A stretch of 64,000 nt of DNA from Clonostachys chloroleuca (GCA_037952775.1 JBANAY010000003.1:14136001-14200000), one strand, 5' to 3'; shown: positions 24,583 through 37,700, counted from the first letter of the stretch. Made by a program: numbers and translations. The notes: a model not told the origin generated them from the sequence alone.

Positions 24583-25725
24583 ATGAAGATCCTATACTCT
24601 GCTATTAGCGCCGGTGCCCTCGCCGCCTGCTCCCTGTCTGATAGAAGCTGCGGCAGCCATGGTCTGTCCTCCCACCAAGTGCTCATGACCACGACTGGCA
24701 ACGTCTTCCTCGCCAACTATGATGGCTCGAAGTTCGATATTACCCTTAAGGCCGATGTCACCGGTGCCCCTACCTGGGTCCAGTATATTGAGCCTAATAA
24801 GCTATTTGCTGTTAATGAGAATGGAAATGACCTCCATATCCTTAACCTTGAGTGCGGCAGCACTTATTCACTAACTCCGGCTATTAATGCTACCGGAAGC
24901 TCTGGTGTTGTCCACCTCGGATTTAATAAAGATAATACCCGCCTTGTTAGTGCTGCTTATGGTAATGGGACTGTTGATGTTTGGGATATTAGTAGCGATA
25001 GACTTAAGCTAATTAAGACTATTCCTGCTCCTGGTAACTCTGGTCCTAGGAGCCCTAACCAGGATACCTCTCACCCTCACCAAGCGAATCTTGACCCCTC
25101 TGGCCGCTACTTCGCTATTAATGATCTTGGATTTGATAATATTATGATCCTAGATACCCAGGATGATAAGTATGATATCATCCAGAATATCCCTACTAAA
25201 GCTGGCTGCGGTCCTCGCCATGGAGTCTGGTACCCTTCCAATACTAATAAGGCCACCCACTATATAGTTATCTGCGAAATCTCTAATGAGATTATCGTTA
25301 ATCAAATTAGCTACTCTGCTGCCGGTGTGACCGTCCACCAGTCCCAGATCATTTCTAGCTTCATCTCTGGTACTGCCCCTAAGGGCGCCGCTGCCGGTGG
25401 TATCGTCCTCCACCCTAATCAGAAGGACCTCTATATCACTAACCGTCTTACTGGCGGTAAGTCTGATACCCTCGCCCACTTTAGGATTGATGGCGGCTTC
25501 CTTACCTCCATTAAGGAGAACCCTACTAGCGGTGTCCTCCCCCGTATGCTAAGTATTAGTAAGAGCGGTAAGGAGATCTTCCTTGGCAACCAAGACGGCC
25601 CTGCTGCTGCTGTTGCTTTTGGTATCAACGAGGATGGCTCTATTGACGCGACCCCGAAGGCCACCCTTGACCTGTCCGTCTTTGGCGAGAAGGGCTCTGG
25701 ACCACCATACATTGCTGAGATCTAA
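24583..25725 (+). CDS. Secreted lactonase-family seven-bladed beta-propeller protein
   Basis: This is an intronless, intact frame of 380 aa. It starts with a signal peptide (MKILYSAISAGALAACS). The body has the blade repeats of the lactonase/6-phosphogluconolactonase-like fold (Pfam Lactonase family): HPHQANLDPSGRYFAINDLG, CGPRHGVWYP, GGIVLHPNQKDLYITNRLTG and GVLPRMLSISKSGKEIFLGN. Fungal relatives hydrolyse lactones such as carboxy-muconolactone or are uncharacterised secreted propellers; the substrate cannot be read from sequence. The ATG has a good context (CTCGCCATGAAG) and a TATA-like TTTATACAAA lies about 60 bases upstream. Codons for Asn, Asp and Ile mostly end in T. Flanking sequence is gene-poor and AT-rich. 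Confidence 0.88.
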   Translation: MKILYSAISAGALAACSLSDRSCGSHGLSSHQVLMTTTGNVFLANYDGSKFDITLKADVTGAPTWVQYIEPNKLFAVNENGNDLHILNLECGSTYSLTPAINATGSSGVVHLGFNKDNTRLVSAAYGNGTVDVWDISSDRLKLIKTIPAPGNSGPRSPNQDTSHPHQANLDPSGRYFAINDLGFDNIMILDTQDDKYDIIQNIPTKAGCGPRHGVWYPSNTNKATHYIVICEISNEIIVNQISYSAAGVTVHQSQIISSFISGTAPKGAAAGGIVLHPNQKDLYITNRLTGGKSDTLAHFRIDGGFLTSIKENPTSGVLPRMLSISKSGKEIFLGNQDGPAAAVAFGINEDGSIDATPKATLDLSVFGEKGSGPPYIAEI

Positions 25726-28249
25726 ATATTTAGACGGCTCTATTCCTACCAGTAGCTTAGAGTCAAACTTACCTCCTAGACTCTTTATCCCGTCATAGAG
25801 CTTGCGGAACTAGGAGGTAAAGGCTGATGATATCCTCTAAAATATCAAACTATTATTTGGAAAAGATGCTCTTCTTAGCTTTATAAAGGATTTATCTCAG
25901 AGGCACCTTAGGTTTGAATACGTTTGTAATACTAATTAAGAGGATATAGTTCTTGATTACTCTGAAATAGTAACTTTGGGATGCGACGCCAACGGATGTT
26001 GAGATATTCTACCAAAATTATAGTACCAACATAGATATATAATACCTCGTACCTATAGCTAGGCAAACGAGACAAGCCGAAATCTATAGTACTAATTATT
26101 AGCACACTGATACACTGACTGGCACAGATAATCTCAGCGCCAGAAATGAGGTTTGTAATGAATGCAGTAGCTTGGCTGTCTTTTCCCCTGCTAAAAAAGA
26201 GTAACTGTTGGTATACTGGTTACCCATATAGGTGGTTACTGGTTGAAACCCAGATCCAGAGCGGTACACTTAGTCACGACCGCTCTGGAACTTAGTATAT
26301 AACCGACATGTATATGTAGCTGGAATAGGAGAACTAACTTTAACCAATGCAACCCATTCACCCTTAAGCGTATGCTCAGGAAACGCCTTCCAACAGTATC
26401 CGTATAACTCTGTAGCGCGTGAACTTATCGATAAAAGGGCTAAAAACAACTACGCTCGAAGAATTACCGTACATACATCAGAACCCTGTAAGCCAGCTAA
26501 ACAGATTCAGTACCTCTATTAAGACACGATCGTTAGTTTCCTTGAATTGCACTGGGAGCATCTAATTATCAATAGCCTTTTTAGTACCACTCTAAGGGAG
26601 ACTGTTGCCTTCCCAGATAGCACTACATGTCTACCCTATGAGTAGCAACGAGGTTATTACGACATCTTGCGGGCATTAGGAAAAAATGATAGCCTGTATT
26701 CTCTATATCGAGGTGTAGCCGAAATCGGATTACTATAATGTTACACTAAGTTCCTAGAAGAAGTTCAACTTTGATGTAGTCGAAAGCGCGGCGAAAGTGG
26801 AAAAAACTTGTTTATAAGGTATATATTCGTCAAGTGTTTCCCGACGCCACAACTGAGAGTCTGGAATACACCATGCGAACTTTAAACGCGATCTACAGTC
26901 TGCTAGACGGTGGGTATTAATAATTTATATGCATAAAGGAAAGGGCGGAGCTGGTCTGGGAATAATCTTAGCAGCCTCCAAGAGCTTGATCTTATTTATA
27001 TAGGCAAATCCAACGAAGCATCTTCAGGTCCTGTACTGATTTAATAATAATAAGAAATTGCAGGTTACTCATAAGGTACTGCTTGAGTAACTTCAAGAGT
27101 TCATAAATAATATACCTGCGATGGAGATTTGCCAAATACTTAACCCAGTTGCACAAGTATTACTATACTACCACAAGCTGCTGGAGGAGCTAGACCGGGA
27201 ACAAGTTTATAGAAATTTAGAATAAAGCATTAGAAATATGACTATATGACTTAGTACTCAGGGTTTGGAGCATAATTTCGCTTCCTCTCTGTTGTCTTTG
27301 TGTCTATAGTTGAGAGGAGGGAGTATCTTAAAGCTACCTTAGTGTACTTTGCCTCTGATTTACAGTACTTGGCGGGCCTAGATTAGCCCCCCCTACCTAC
27401 GGTTTATTTTGAAATATCCATTAATGGCCGATACGTAAGTTTCTCGAAGTAGACCAAGTGCCGATCTAGGAGCAACGCTGTCTAGCGTGTCAGGTTAGAG
27501 CGACCTCTCGGTGCCTTGGTGAAGCGATAAGGTACATCATGTTAGAAGACGGAGTATTTCCGGCAAATAGCTTGGAAATAGCGGGTCAGAAACCTTAGAT
27601 GTACCTTATCACTATAAGCCCTAGTAAAGTGACCTCCCGTCATTTGCATATCTCAGGGGCGTAGCCCGAGAGAGAATGCGGGTGTCAGACACAGAACACA
27701 CAATACAACCAAATCATCTGACACATCATAACCGATAAGGAATAGATTAGGTCAGGTGACTAATTGATTATATAATCTCAGGAGCAGCCATTCAAGGAGA
27801 CGTACCGAGAAACCATTTACTCGCGACCGGAAAACATTGACTAATTTTTCAGGGCGCTTAGGTTGGATATCTAACATAAGACTATTAACTGGAGTGTTGA
27901 AATCGCCAGCAACTGAGCGCCCTCTAATTCAATTTCTTGCATTGAGTTATGTTGCAGTGTGCTAGCAATGTATTGTATTTGTCATCGGTGCTAGCAACCT
28001 CTGATTTCAGACTTCTGGTTTGGTTATGTATGTACATATATTGAAAGACTGACTGTACAATACAGTACTGTACATACGTATCAATGTCGAAATAGGTAGT
28101 AAGTAGCAACTGAACATGGAGTGGAAGCGGAAGCGTCAATAACAGTCTTGCCCCTGGATGAATCCTAGAACTTGGACCGATACCAAAACTTGGACCAATC
28201 TCAAACCCAAAAATTGGATAGACTCTAAAATCCGACCTGATCAGTCCAT
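25726..28249. other. Gene-free decayed stretch
   Basis: No frame above about 60 codons is open up to 27924. Broken coding-like strings with many stops occur on the plus strand around 26340-27240 (for example VAQVLLYYHKLLEELDRE), suggesting an old inactivated gene or element of unknown type. A GTAC-palindrome tract lies at 28025-28080. Confidence 0.4.
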
Positions 28250-29229
28250 TCAATCCCTGTTTTGATGTAACAAGCATCTCCAGCCCTCTTTGCTCTGATG
28301 CAATAGACACCAACACACAGTAGCCATGAACATAGCAAAGGAAGCAGTCCAGCTTATAGCAAGGAATTTGGCCCCTTTCTCAGCTAGAACACCGAGTCCT
28401 TCACCTAATGCATTAAACCTACTCACACCCTTTACGACTATAGTCGTAATAATAGAACTGCCTAGTAAAAGAAAAATTGTAGCTAAAAACATAGCAATAG
28501 TTTCTAACCTAATAATTGCTTGATAGTTAAATAAAAGAGCCAGGATATAGATTAAAATAGAGACTCCGCTGAGTATTATTCCAAGTATGTAAATAACAAA
28601 AATACCCGAAAGCATGTTAGTGATGATGTCTAGCTTCGTTTGAACGGCGCTTAATCCGAGACTGCTTATATCAATCGGGGAGGAGATTCTGCTTAGCTCT
28701 CCTTTAATTATAGCGTCCAGATTGAATTGATCTAGAATATATTAGCATAGCTTTAACGAAGTTAAGGTTGTTTCTAATATACTTGATGCTTTGCTGCATC
28801 CGGTCGTAACTAATGCTGCCGTTGTGCTATAGTTAAAATTGCCATGGCAAAACTTCGCGATATGAATAGAGTACCATTCAGGGATACCAAGTTTGTCCAT
28901 AATAAGAGAACTAGTATCACCAATAGTATCATCTACCTTATCTAAAATGGTATCCTTAGTATCATCTATATGGTCAAGAAAACTACCACTCTCTTTGTCG
29001 TTGTGTTGGTTCTCATTGCTCTCGAGTATTCTGTGGCCGATTCCAGAGATATTCATCTATATAATGTTAGCTTGTTATAATATAAAACGCTTAAACTCAC
29101 TCTAGCGATGGCATATTCCTCCATAAGGCCTTCCTGATGGCCAGCAGACAATAATAAGGCTGACAAGATAAGGCTTAAGATAGTAAAGGCTAGTGGTAGG
29201 TAAACGAAGATTTTGGTAATAAGAGCCAT
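28250..29229 (-). CDS. SUR7/PalI-family tetraspan membrane protein, three exons
   Basis: Exons 29101-29229, 28783-29056 and 28250-28731 join through introns of 44 and 51 bases (29057-29100, 28732-28782), both GT-AG and in phase; the second has a GCTAAT branch site. The product is 294 aa. The layout is that of the SUR7/PalI family: an N-terminal membrane segment (FVYLPLAFTILSLILSALLL), an extracellular loop with GIPEWYSIHIAKFCHGNF and a second Cys (TTGCSKA), then three membrane segments with the intervening GLGVLAEKGAKFLAISW. Members sit in the plasma membrane, in eisosome-linked domains (Sur7) or in pH sensing (PalI). The loop has extra acidic residues. It heads a same-strand trio with the TM2 and 437-aa genes. 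Confidence 0.8.
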
Positions 29230-29407
29230 TCTTAATTCCTGCAAATGTAAAGCATCTATATACATACATGGATGCACATATAGGGTTTATTATACTTAGA
29301 AGAAACTCGTACCCTTTTTCTGGTCTTTGCCCCGTTTCTGGCCTGTGTTGTTCCTTAAGATTAATAAACCCAAACTACCCTGTACCTGCATATGCTCTCT
29401 TTCTTGC

Positions 29408-29839
29408 TTAGTATCGCCAATCACCTCCAGGTCCATACCCTCCTAGGCATCCTGGCGTACCACAGACGCCCCCTATAATCCATAAAATACCTATTCGTTA
29501 TTAGTCTAGATAATATCAAGCTCTGATCAGTTTCCTCACAATCAACAAATGCCCAGATGCCCAAACCTCCAGCTGTGAGTAACTTGAACACAGCAAGCGT
29601 CCAATGGTGTGCATACCATTGATCAATGCCAAGGAATCCTAATAGGAAAGCGAGAAGCATTGCGGTCCTTTCTTGCCGGTAGCATTGCTCACTGGTTGGC
29701 TGCTCATCAAATCCTCCCCAGAATCGCTTAAATATAGATGCCGGCGTATCAATCCCCAACCGTCCGCTATGTTGAATGTAAAGGTAGAAGATAGCAACAG
29801 AGAAGTAATACAAGGTGAAAAGATAAAAAAAATTAACAT
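29408..29839 (-). CDS. TM2-domain membrane protein, two exons
   Basis: Exon 1 (29540 to about 29839) contains the TM2 domain: ERTAMLLAFLLGFLGIDQWY, a second hydrophobic helix with FKLLTAGGLGIWAFVD, preceded by an N-terminal membrane segment. A 67-base intron (29473-29539, GTGAGG to ATAG) joins exon 2 (29408-29472), which ends GVCGTPGCLGGYGPGG, the Gly/Pro/Cys tail usual in fungal TM2 proteins. The only sensible ATG (29839) is one frame away across a run of eight A at 29825-29832, so either one base is missing there or the start differs. TM2 proteins are small two-helix membrane proteins, function mostly unknown. Confidence 0.75.
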
Positions 29840-29884
29840 GTAGTGATGTTTATGACAGCCGTAAAAGTAATTAGTGTTGAGCAA

Positions 29885-30400
29885 TGGCGCTACTGTAAGT
29901 CACTTTATTAATAATTGGGAATGCCTGACGCAGATGAAGCTATATGCAACGGTAGGTAGTGTGTATTAGCTATACAAGAGGGCTTGAAAATCGGTCCAAG
30001 TTTTTGGTGAGCCAGGAGCATCTACTTCAGGGTTCTAGAGTCAATATTCAAGAAAGAACACCGGATGGAGAAACTACATTGATTATCACCTGTGTGTATA
30101 TGTGCGTATGTTTCGAAATTATGGAAAAGTCCATCATGAGAACACTGTTATCAATCTCGAAGATCGGCATCCCGTTTCTGTGCGACTCGATGAATTACCG
30201 TTCTAGTCCATCCTCGAGTCGCATTTCAGGATATCCCATCTTTATTGTTTTATTGTTTAACTATCAGCAGCGCTCATACATAGAGTTCCAGGCTCAAAGA
30301 TTGGTTTTATTCTAAGATAAGATAGAAAGGCAAAGAAGTAAAACGAAAAACAGGAGGAGGGTGGGGGAGGATATAGCTAAATTACTTTTCTTTCAAGTAC
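29885..30400. other. Intergenic region
   Basis: This separates the TM2 and 437-aa genes. A 118-codon plus-strand frame at 29959-30315 has no recognisable feature. Confidence 0.35.
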
Positions 30401-31837
30401 TTATAAAGATCTCATATCTCCCAGTGAATCTATGTCGTCATGTTTCCTCCTCCTCTTCTTCTTTGTACTAACTTTATAATCCTGGCGCCTTTTATTGCTC
30501 TTAAAGACCTCAATGTTTCCTTCAATCCCTAGAAACTCTCGCCAAAAGTCATCGATCAACTTCTCACCTAATGCCGATTCAGGTAACCACATTGAAGGCC
30601 AGGAAATCCCATACCGTAACTCTCCATCAACATATTCTCGACCTACAAACCCTTCCTTATTAATAGGATAGATCAATTCCTTCTCAGGGTCTCTAGGCTC
30701 AACAGCCCTAGTTGTTCCTGGCCGCTTCGATGGACCATAGTCAGCATTGAATTTCTTTATAAGCTCTTCACAGTTTAGCAGCTTATAATCTGGTTCAAAT
30801 GTTGTCGCAAAAGGAGTTAAAAACTCCCACTCCTCTCCAAGACGCCTGGCACCCAATAGGCCTTGGTTCTCATCAACAGCCCACTCAATATCTTTAGAGA
30901 CAATAACGGCAGGATCATCGAACTGTTCTAGCTCCTTTGGAGCAGGATTTGCTGATAATCCAGAATATTTCTCCACCTCAATGCCCTTGGAATAGTCGGG
31001 CTTATCGGAATTGATGGTAATGTTATCTTCACGCAGCTCGGATAGCTGGTGCAAAGGCGGCGACGGCATCCCAGGCATTTCTGGAATCAAGGACGGCGTT
31101 GTTATAGTTCTCGAGTCCACTGATATTTCGGAAATGTTATCCTTGCAAGTTGATGTCGAGCTGGATACATTACTATTTTGTGATTCTGGTACAGTTAGTA
31201 TTTCTGGATTCTATAATATTGTTCTTCTTTAGCTCACCTGGCGGAGTAGGATTACTATTGTGTTGGGCTGGGGCTAAAGTTGATGGAGTGGTGGCAGTTG
31301 GTAAGATAGGTGACGTAGGTAGTGCCTTGCTAGTTTTTGGTCTGCCTGCGCAGTGTTCAAGTATGGAGGGGACTCCACTTAAAGTTGCTGCGGGGAGGAG
31401 AACATGATGAGTTGAACTGATGGTAGCCTGGCCCGTAATTCTAGGGTGGTTTGATGGATCGTTATCCCTAAAAGTTTCTTCCCTCGGGAGGGTCTTTGGA
31501 TCCTTATCGGGAGTAGGTTGAACTACTCTGTATTGTGCAGCTGTATCCTGTGAGGTAAAGCGGTCATTAATGAACATATTTCGAGGGAGCTTGGTCGAGC
31601 TTTGGGTATAGGAAATACCTCTGTGTGTGCGGCTAGCTCTGGACTGCTCTTCCAGTCGGAATTCTCTCTCGGACTAGGCTCGTTTGACCTTGCGCCATTG
31701 CCTAGTTGGCAGATTACAAGGCTATTAGAATCGTTGCCGTTCTGTCTTCTGGTTGTAGGCTGAGATACTCGAATTCGCTCATTTTTTGAACTAAACTTCC
31801 CGGATTTAGGGCTATAATTTTTAATAATTAAAGCCAT
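30401..31837 (-). CDS. 437-aa nuclear-type protein with a chromodomain-like segment
   Basis: Exons 31619-31837, 31238-31547 and 30401-31185 join in phase through introns of 71 and 52 bases; the second has a canonical ACTAACT branch site and GTGAGC donor. The N-terminal half is Ser/Pro/Thr-rich and disordered. Residues about 255-310 read EWAVDENQGLLGARRLGEEW, then FEPDYKLLNCEELIKKF, a pattern reminiscent of a chromodomain (Trp/Glu start, tryptophan-phenylalanine middle, acidic helix), but divergent. The C-terminus carries a basic nuclear-localisation-like cluster (STKKKRRRKHDD). No stop or shift interrupts it. A chromatin role is inference; the family is not certain. Confidence 0.7.
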
Positions 31838-34547
31838 GGTCGAGAGACTTAGGGTAACCTTGAAGAGGAGATATACAATAAGAATAAATGAAGGATGCTT
31901 TCTTGGGCTGTAAGAAACAGAGAGCGTGAGCCTGGGAGAGTGCCTTTTATATTCCTACAGCATAGGGAGCTCAGCCGGCTAGAGTTCTTCCTATTGTGGA
32001 ATTACTCGTTTAGTAAACCAACAGGGTTCAATCGAGCTTTTGCAGGGAAAGAGAGTGTGCCCTTGACCCTTCCTGTTGAGTTATTGCCCTTTTCGGGAAC
32101 CACATGAGTTACCGAATAGAGCACTCGGCCTAAGGGAACTAAGGTAGTGCCCTAGCCTGAATACTAGACTTCAGGCAATACCAAGAATTCCTCAATCTCT
32201 CCCATCGCATCCTCTAACGTCACAGCCCCTGAATCACTCGTACACCAGTCCCCCTGATGAGGATATCCCGCCCGCACCCCCTGGCGCCGTAATCTCCTGG
32301 GGGACTGTGGCTCAAGGCTCACCAACCAATGTAACTCTGTTTCTGACATGGCTTGTTAGCTACCTTCAAGGCGGCTGAGCAAGTTCCATCGTGATCTGCC
32401 TCTGGTGAAATCTCATCCTGCTGGAGCCACTTAAGGCACGACCCGGGGGTAACAAGATGAGGGATCGGCGGTACTTCTGGACAACACTCCATTTCTATCG
32501 CGCGTAAGGGGTGGCTATATCAGAAGGTTAACGTTAATGCAACGTAGCAATTGGCGAATCCCCCCTGGTGCTCGTTCCCTCATCAATGATGAAGTATGCC
32601 CCCAACTTGGCTATTCCGAGGAGCACGGTGAGCAATACGTTTCATGCCAATTGTTTCTATCCAGTGATGACTCAATCCAATGCGGCGCAGATTGTGCCGT
32701 GTGGAGAAAGAAACGACGATATGGTCAACCTAAAGGCATAATAGTAGACGACGAGGAATTTTCGTGGCTCCGGCAAGCGAGGCCTCCGGACTTCCTGTGT
32801 GATGAGCCACGGCGCAGATATGGCGAGGTAGCAGACCAACTGTACTTCTGAATCAGGGCATACCTGGACCGATATCCCGACCAACACTGCACCAACTGTA
32901 CAGAAGCTCAGATCCATGTTGACATCCATGCTCATGCTTGGTGACTGGGCCCAGTGTGAAAAGGGATAAGTCCGTTCTGTAATGATAGAGTGATGGTGAC
33001 TCGGAATACGCCGTTGGTGCCTGAGTGAGGCGTTTCTGCGCGAGTTCTAGTATAGACCCTGGCCATCGCCTCGATAAGATTTCCTTGTTCATCGTGATTG
33101 CATTAATTCTCCCCCACCCTCGAATAAGCGTGGTTGTCGGCAAGGCTGTTTCTGCCCGGAGTGGGTATGGAGGCCTCTCGACTCGTTGCTGGCTGTCTGG
33201 CAAGCGAACGATTGTGCCCCTTACCGCTTGATTCCCGTCCATTCATGCGTTTCATCTCGACAACTGTGCTTTGGGGGAATGGAACACCTTTCATCGCTAC
33301 CGCGTGGTGACCACATAGAAGCGAGCATGTATCTTTGCCATCTATACTCGGCGGTGGTTGCCGCAATATAACGCGACTGGAAATAACTCCATGTCGGCTA
33401 AATGTGTCGATGACACAGAAAAGCTAAAGGAGAGGCAGAGGATAAGGATCTAGGACACCTAACCAATTCCAGTAACGGTAGCCGATGGAGAGATATGGCT
33501 TGTAACCGCAAATCTCATGGTTGTACGTGGCCTCCGTCTGCCCGAGGACCAAGCTAGGTCCTATCAGCGGCGCCAGGTTGGCACGGAGAACCCTGGCCCT
33601 TCCGAGGCCATCAGAAGCGTATCCCAGAGCTGACGGGATGAAGGATCAGTGGCACGTCCGGAGAAGTTTCATGCCGGCGGTGGCTATGTCGGGGAAGAGT
33701 ACAGGCAGCTCAGCAATTGGCCACCACTCTCCTCTCTTTCCTACTCGATCAACTCCCTTTCATTTCGATGAGAAATCACGGCGCAGTGCAGCGGTGATTG
33801 AGGGTCAGCACACAGCCCGGCCAACATCTTGGCGATGAAGACGTAGCCACTCAGTTGACCATCCTTCGGTCACAAAGTATGCATCCTCGGCGGTAACTCG
33901 GTCCTGTGCCAATGTAGGCAAGGTCATCCTGCAGCTATGACATGTTGTCCGCTCGGAATACCACATCGCAGCCTGCTTGAGGCGCTTTCACTCGATTTCA
34001 GGCACCAATTACCGCCTCATCTCACATGACTATGTCGTATTGTCATCCTCCTGATATGTACGCGTCATTGGTGAGGCTGGGTTCTGCCTAAGTGGACATG
34101 GAGACTTCTCAGATTATTGCTGGATGTCCGGGAGCGATTGACGTTCGTCCATCACCGCTGATTTGACCGCTACTGTGCCTTTGACGGAATAGGTTCCATT
34201 CCTCTTCGTGATGAGGCGGCGACAAGGATTGGTGGCACTTTTGGGTCAAGATGGCCAGGTCAAGATCCTGACGGAGTAGCCGAGTAAATGCCCCTGACCA
34301 AGAAATGACGAGACATACCACCATGAAGCCCTGTGTAAAACCCTGTGTGGGGGGATGATGCTTCCATATCTGTAGAGAAGTAGAAAACGGTGACTATTAG
34401 GGTAACCATCAATAACGGTAGGAGTCAATAAGGTCCTGATTCTGGGCGCTCATATTAGTAGAAAAACTAAGGCCCAAACTGGGACGCCTAGAGCAAAGTG
34501 GCAGAAAATCCAGTGACCAAAACTTGGACATCTGGAGGAAATGTGGT
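31838..34547. other. GC-richer region with short frames and an old duplication
   Basis: Short open frames (32164-32349 minus, 32537-32851 plus, 33103-33366 minus) have no recognisable domain. The segment at about 33140-33310 and that at about 34070-34230 look like diverged direct copies (shared strings such as TATGGAG, TTGCTGG and CTGTGC in the same order), so this may be two remnants of one tandem-duplicated sequence. Confidence 0.3.
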
Positions 34548-34629
34548 TGAATTTATGTCCGGCAGAAAAAGGTACGTACTTTCCGCGCCCTGAAAGTGGA
34601 TGAATTTATGTCCGGCAGAAAAAGATACG
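34548..34629. repeat. Direct repeat of about 34 bases, 48-base period
   Basis: The string GAATTTATGTCCGGCAGAAA followed by AAG(G/A)TACGTAC occurs at 34550 and again at 34598 with one base change. It lies at the edge of the AT-rich tract. Confidence 0.7.
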
Positions 34630-34729
34630 TACCTTTGGGGCAGTCAGGCATCCATGGCTACGACATGGGTGGGTCACAATTTCCAGTAGAGGAAACCACC
34701 GTAGATAGCGGGCCTTCCACATGGAACGA

Positions 34730-37700
34730 TATAACTAACTTAATTTATTCTAAGAAACTAGCCCCTTACTTACTCTCTAGTAAATAGTATAATCTAATAC
34801 TATAATTATCCCCTCTATATAAGAAGTATTAGTCTATCTACTATACTAGCTACTATTAGAAATATTCTATCTCCTTTACTTCCTTTTTAATCTACTTAGC
34901 TCTAAACTATATTACTAATATACTCTACTACTACTACTTTCTGAATATTCCTTATATACTTATTATTCCCTTATTCTCTTTATTACCTAACTCTAGCTCT
35001 TTTATTTACCTAGTACTAATATATATATTATATAGTATATTATCTACCTTATATAGCTCTAACTATAATCTATTTATTATCTTATCTAGTAGAAGATATT
35101 AGTAGCTTAATACTTATATAAATACTAGTATATCTATATCTATACTATTCTATATTACCCCTCCTAACCCTCTAGCCTCTATTATATCTCTTAAGCTAAT
35201 AAGAATTACCTAGCTTATCTACTTATTCTACTCTATTTACTTACTTTTCTATATATAGTTCTAGAGCTATTATAGGAGCTCTATATATAGTACTATCTAT
35301 TGAAATTACAGTGGCCTACAAGGTGTATTAGGCCTTGAGACCGCTATAACTAGCAGCAGTGGAAATTTTAGCTTCTAACTTATAGCGAACACTCCTCTAT
35401 AACTTAGTCAAACTTCACACTAGAAAGTCGGTTTATAGTGCATTTTATAGCGCAAAAGGATCTTATTTTGGTGAGAGGAACCGGAAAAATATACCAATTT
35501 CTCTCATAGGTCTACCGACTAAAAACTACTCTAAAACCCGCTACAGCAGCTTCCCGGGCCACTTTTGATTTTCCGCAAAATTCATTACTATAGGAAATCT
35601 AAAAAATCAACTCACAACTACCAAACCATAAGATAGATATATATAACCTTTTTAAGACCCACTTTTATCTGAAAGAGCTAGTTAAGCTGATCAGTTAAGT
35701 ATAGATATTAGATATCTTATCTTTAAAGCTGAAAGAGATATCTAAGATCTAAGGTCTAGTCTAGGGTAGATTAGTTATAGGGTAGCTTGGGTATAGGTTA
35801 GGCTACTAGAAGTTACTCAGATTTTTTTCCTGAATTTTCTAGACCCTTATTTAGGCTAATATAGCCTAATAACCTATAAATAACGCTGCTGACGCTCCTA
35901 GCCCTAAAGAGGAACTGGAGCCTGCTAAGCCGTAGCGGTCATAGCGGCCTGTAGCCACTGACCCACAGTGGCTGCAACCGCTATTGGCTCGTGATCGTAG
36001 TCGCTATCGGATAGCGGTCTCAATCGCTATTGGCTAGCTGTTACAGGGGATAGCGATCGCTAACAGTTAGTGGTTGCGACCGCTAGAGGTTAGTGGTTGC
36101 AACCGCTAACTTATAGCGATACGGTCACTAACTTATAGTGGCTATAGTCTCTCAATTCAACACTATCTATATATCTAGTATATTAATCCCTAACCCTAGT
36201 ATATTTATTACTATAATTAGCCTACCCTATTTCTTCTACTACTATATTTTCTCTATCTTTACCTCCTATATCCCTATCTTACTATAGAAGATCTTATATT
36301 TAAATACTACCTTAAGCCTCTCTATAACTATAATTATCTATATATAGATAATTATATAATCTAGGTTTATTTATACCTCTTACTATACTATTATCCTCCT
36401 AGTCTAATTAAGCCTAGGGATATTACTATTATCTACTTCCTTACTACTCCTACTACTCTAGTATATTTCTAATCTTACTACTAAGTATATAATATTCTTC
36501 TGTTATATTAGGCTATAGTATATATATACCTAGTACTTTATAATCTATACTCTATAGAAGAATATATTCTCCTCCCTTAGTAGGAGTATTACTATTAGAA
36601 AAACTAGCTATACCCCCTAGAACTATAAAACCCCTCCTAGTATTACTAATACTAGTTAGAACTATCTAACTCTATTTAGAACTATATAATACTTATCTAA
36701 AACTATCTAGTTTAGTAGCTACTATATCTATAGCTACTAAATAAAATCCTAGAACCTCTTTATAATTACTAATTTAGATATTATAAATACCAGACTAGTA
36801 ATCTAGCTCAGCCTCTAGCTCTATTATATATATATTAAGATCCTAGCTTTTTTATACTATTTATATATATCTATATATAGTATAATAAGTAGTATAATTA
36901 TAACTATTACTCTGTTTAGTAAGTAGTATACTAATAGTATAAAAGTTAAGCTCTTATCTCTATCTATATCTATAATATATACTACCAGGCTAGCCCCTAT
37001 TATAATTATTTAAATTACCTTCTCCTATTAGCCCCAGAATACTATATCTAGCCCTAGTATTACCTAGAGCTATCTATATATAGATACTTACTATAGCTAG
37101 TAGAAATAATAGTACTAACTACTCTTTTAATATAGCTCTACTACCTTTAGTATTTACCTTATCCCTCTAGCTACTACTTATTCTCTCTTATATATATTAA
37201 ACCTAAAGAACTAATACTATTACTAACTAATCTACTAGAATCTAATTTACTATTATACTATTCTGAATATTAGCTACTAGAGCTCTCTTATATATATTAT
37301 ACTAGTAATATAATTCCTATATTCTATCTATATATCTAGTATATAGTTTAATATAGTACTATTAATATTATTATCTTCCTTATCCTCTACCCTTCTAATA
37401 TTCTCCTCTATATAGAAAGCTTTATTTAGATAGTAGTTAGTAATAGTAATAGTAATATACTACTAGCTAATAATTATAAACTTAGCCTCTATATACTATT
37501 TACTATACTACTAGAGAATCTATTATATATAATCTACTAACTATACTAACTTAAGCTCTAGTATTATTTATATAGATCTATCTATATTAGCTACTTTCTT
37601 TATTATCTTATCTATCTAGAGAAATATACTAGATCTACTATTATACTACCTAATAATACCTTATATCTTCTATTAGAATAGTAGAACTAACTATATATAT

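Noticed and set aside
35309..35960. A Tc1/pogo-type element starting TACAGTGGCC
   Set aside because: A loose reverse match (GCCACTG at 35952) exists but the inverted repeats do not extend, so element ends cannot be claimed.
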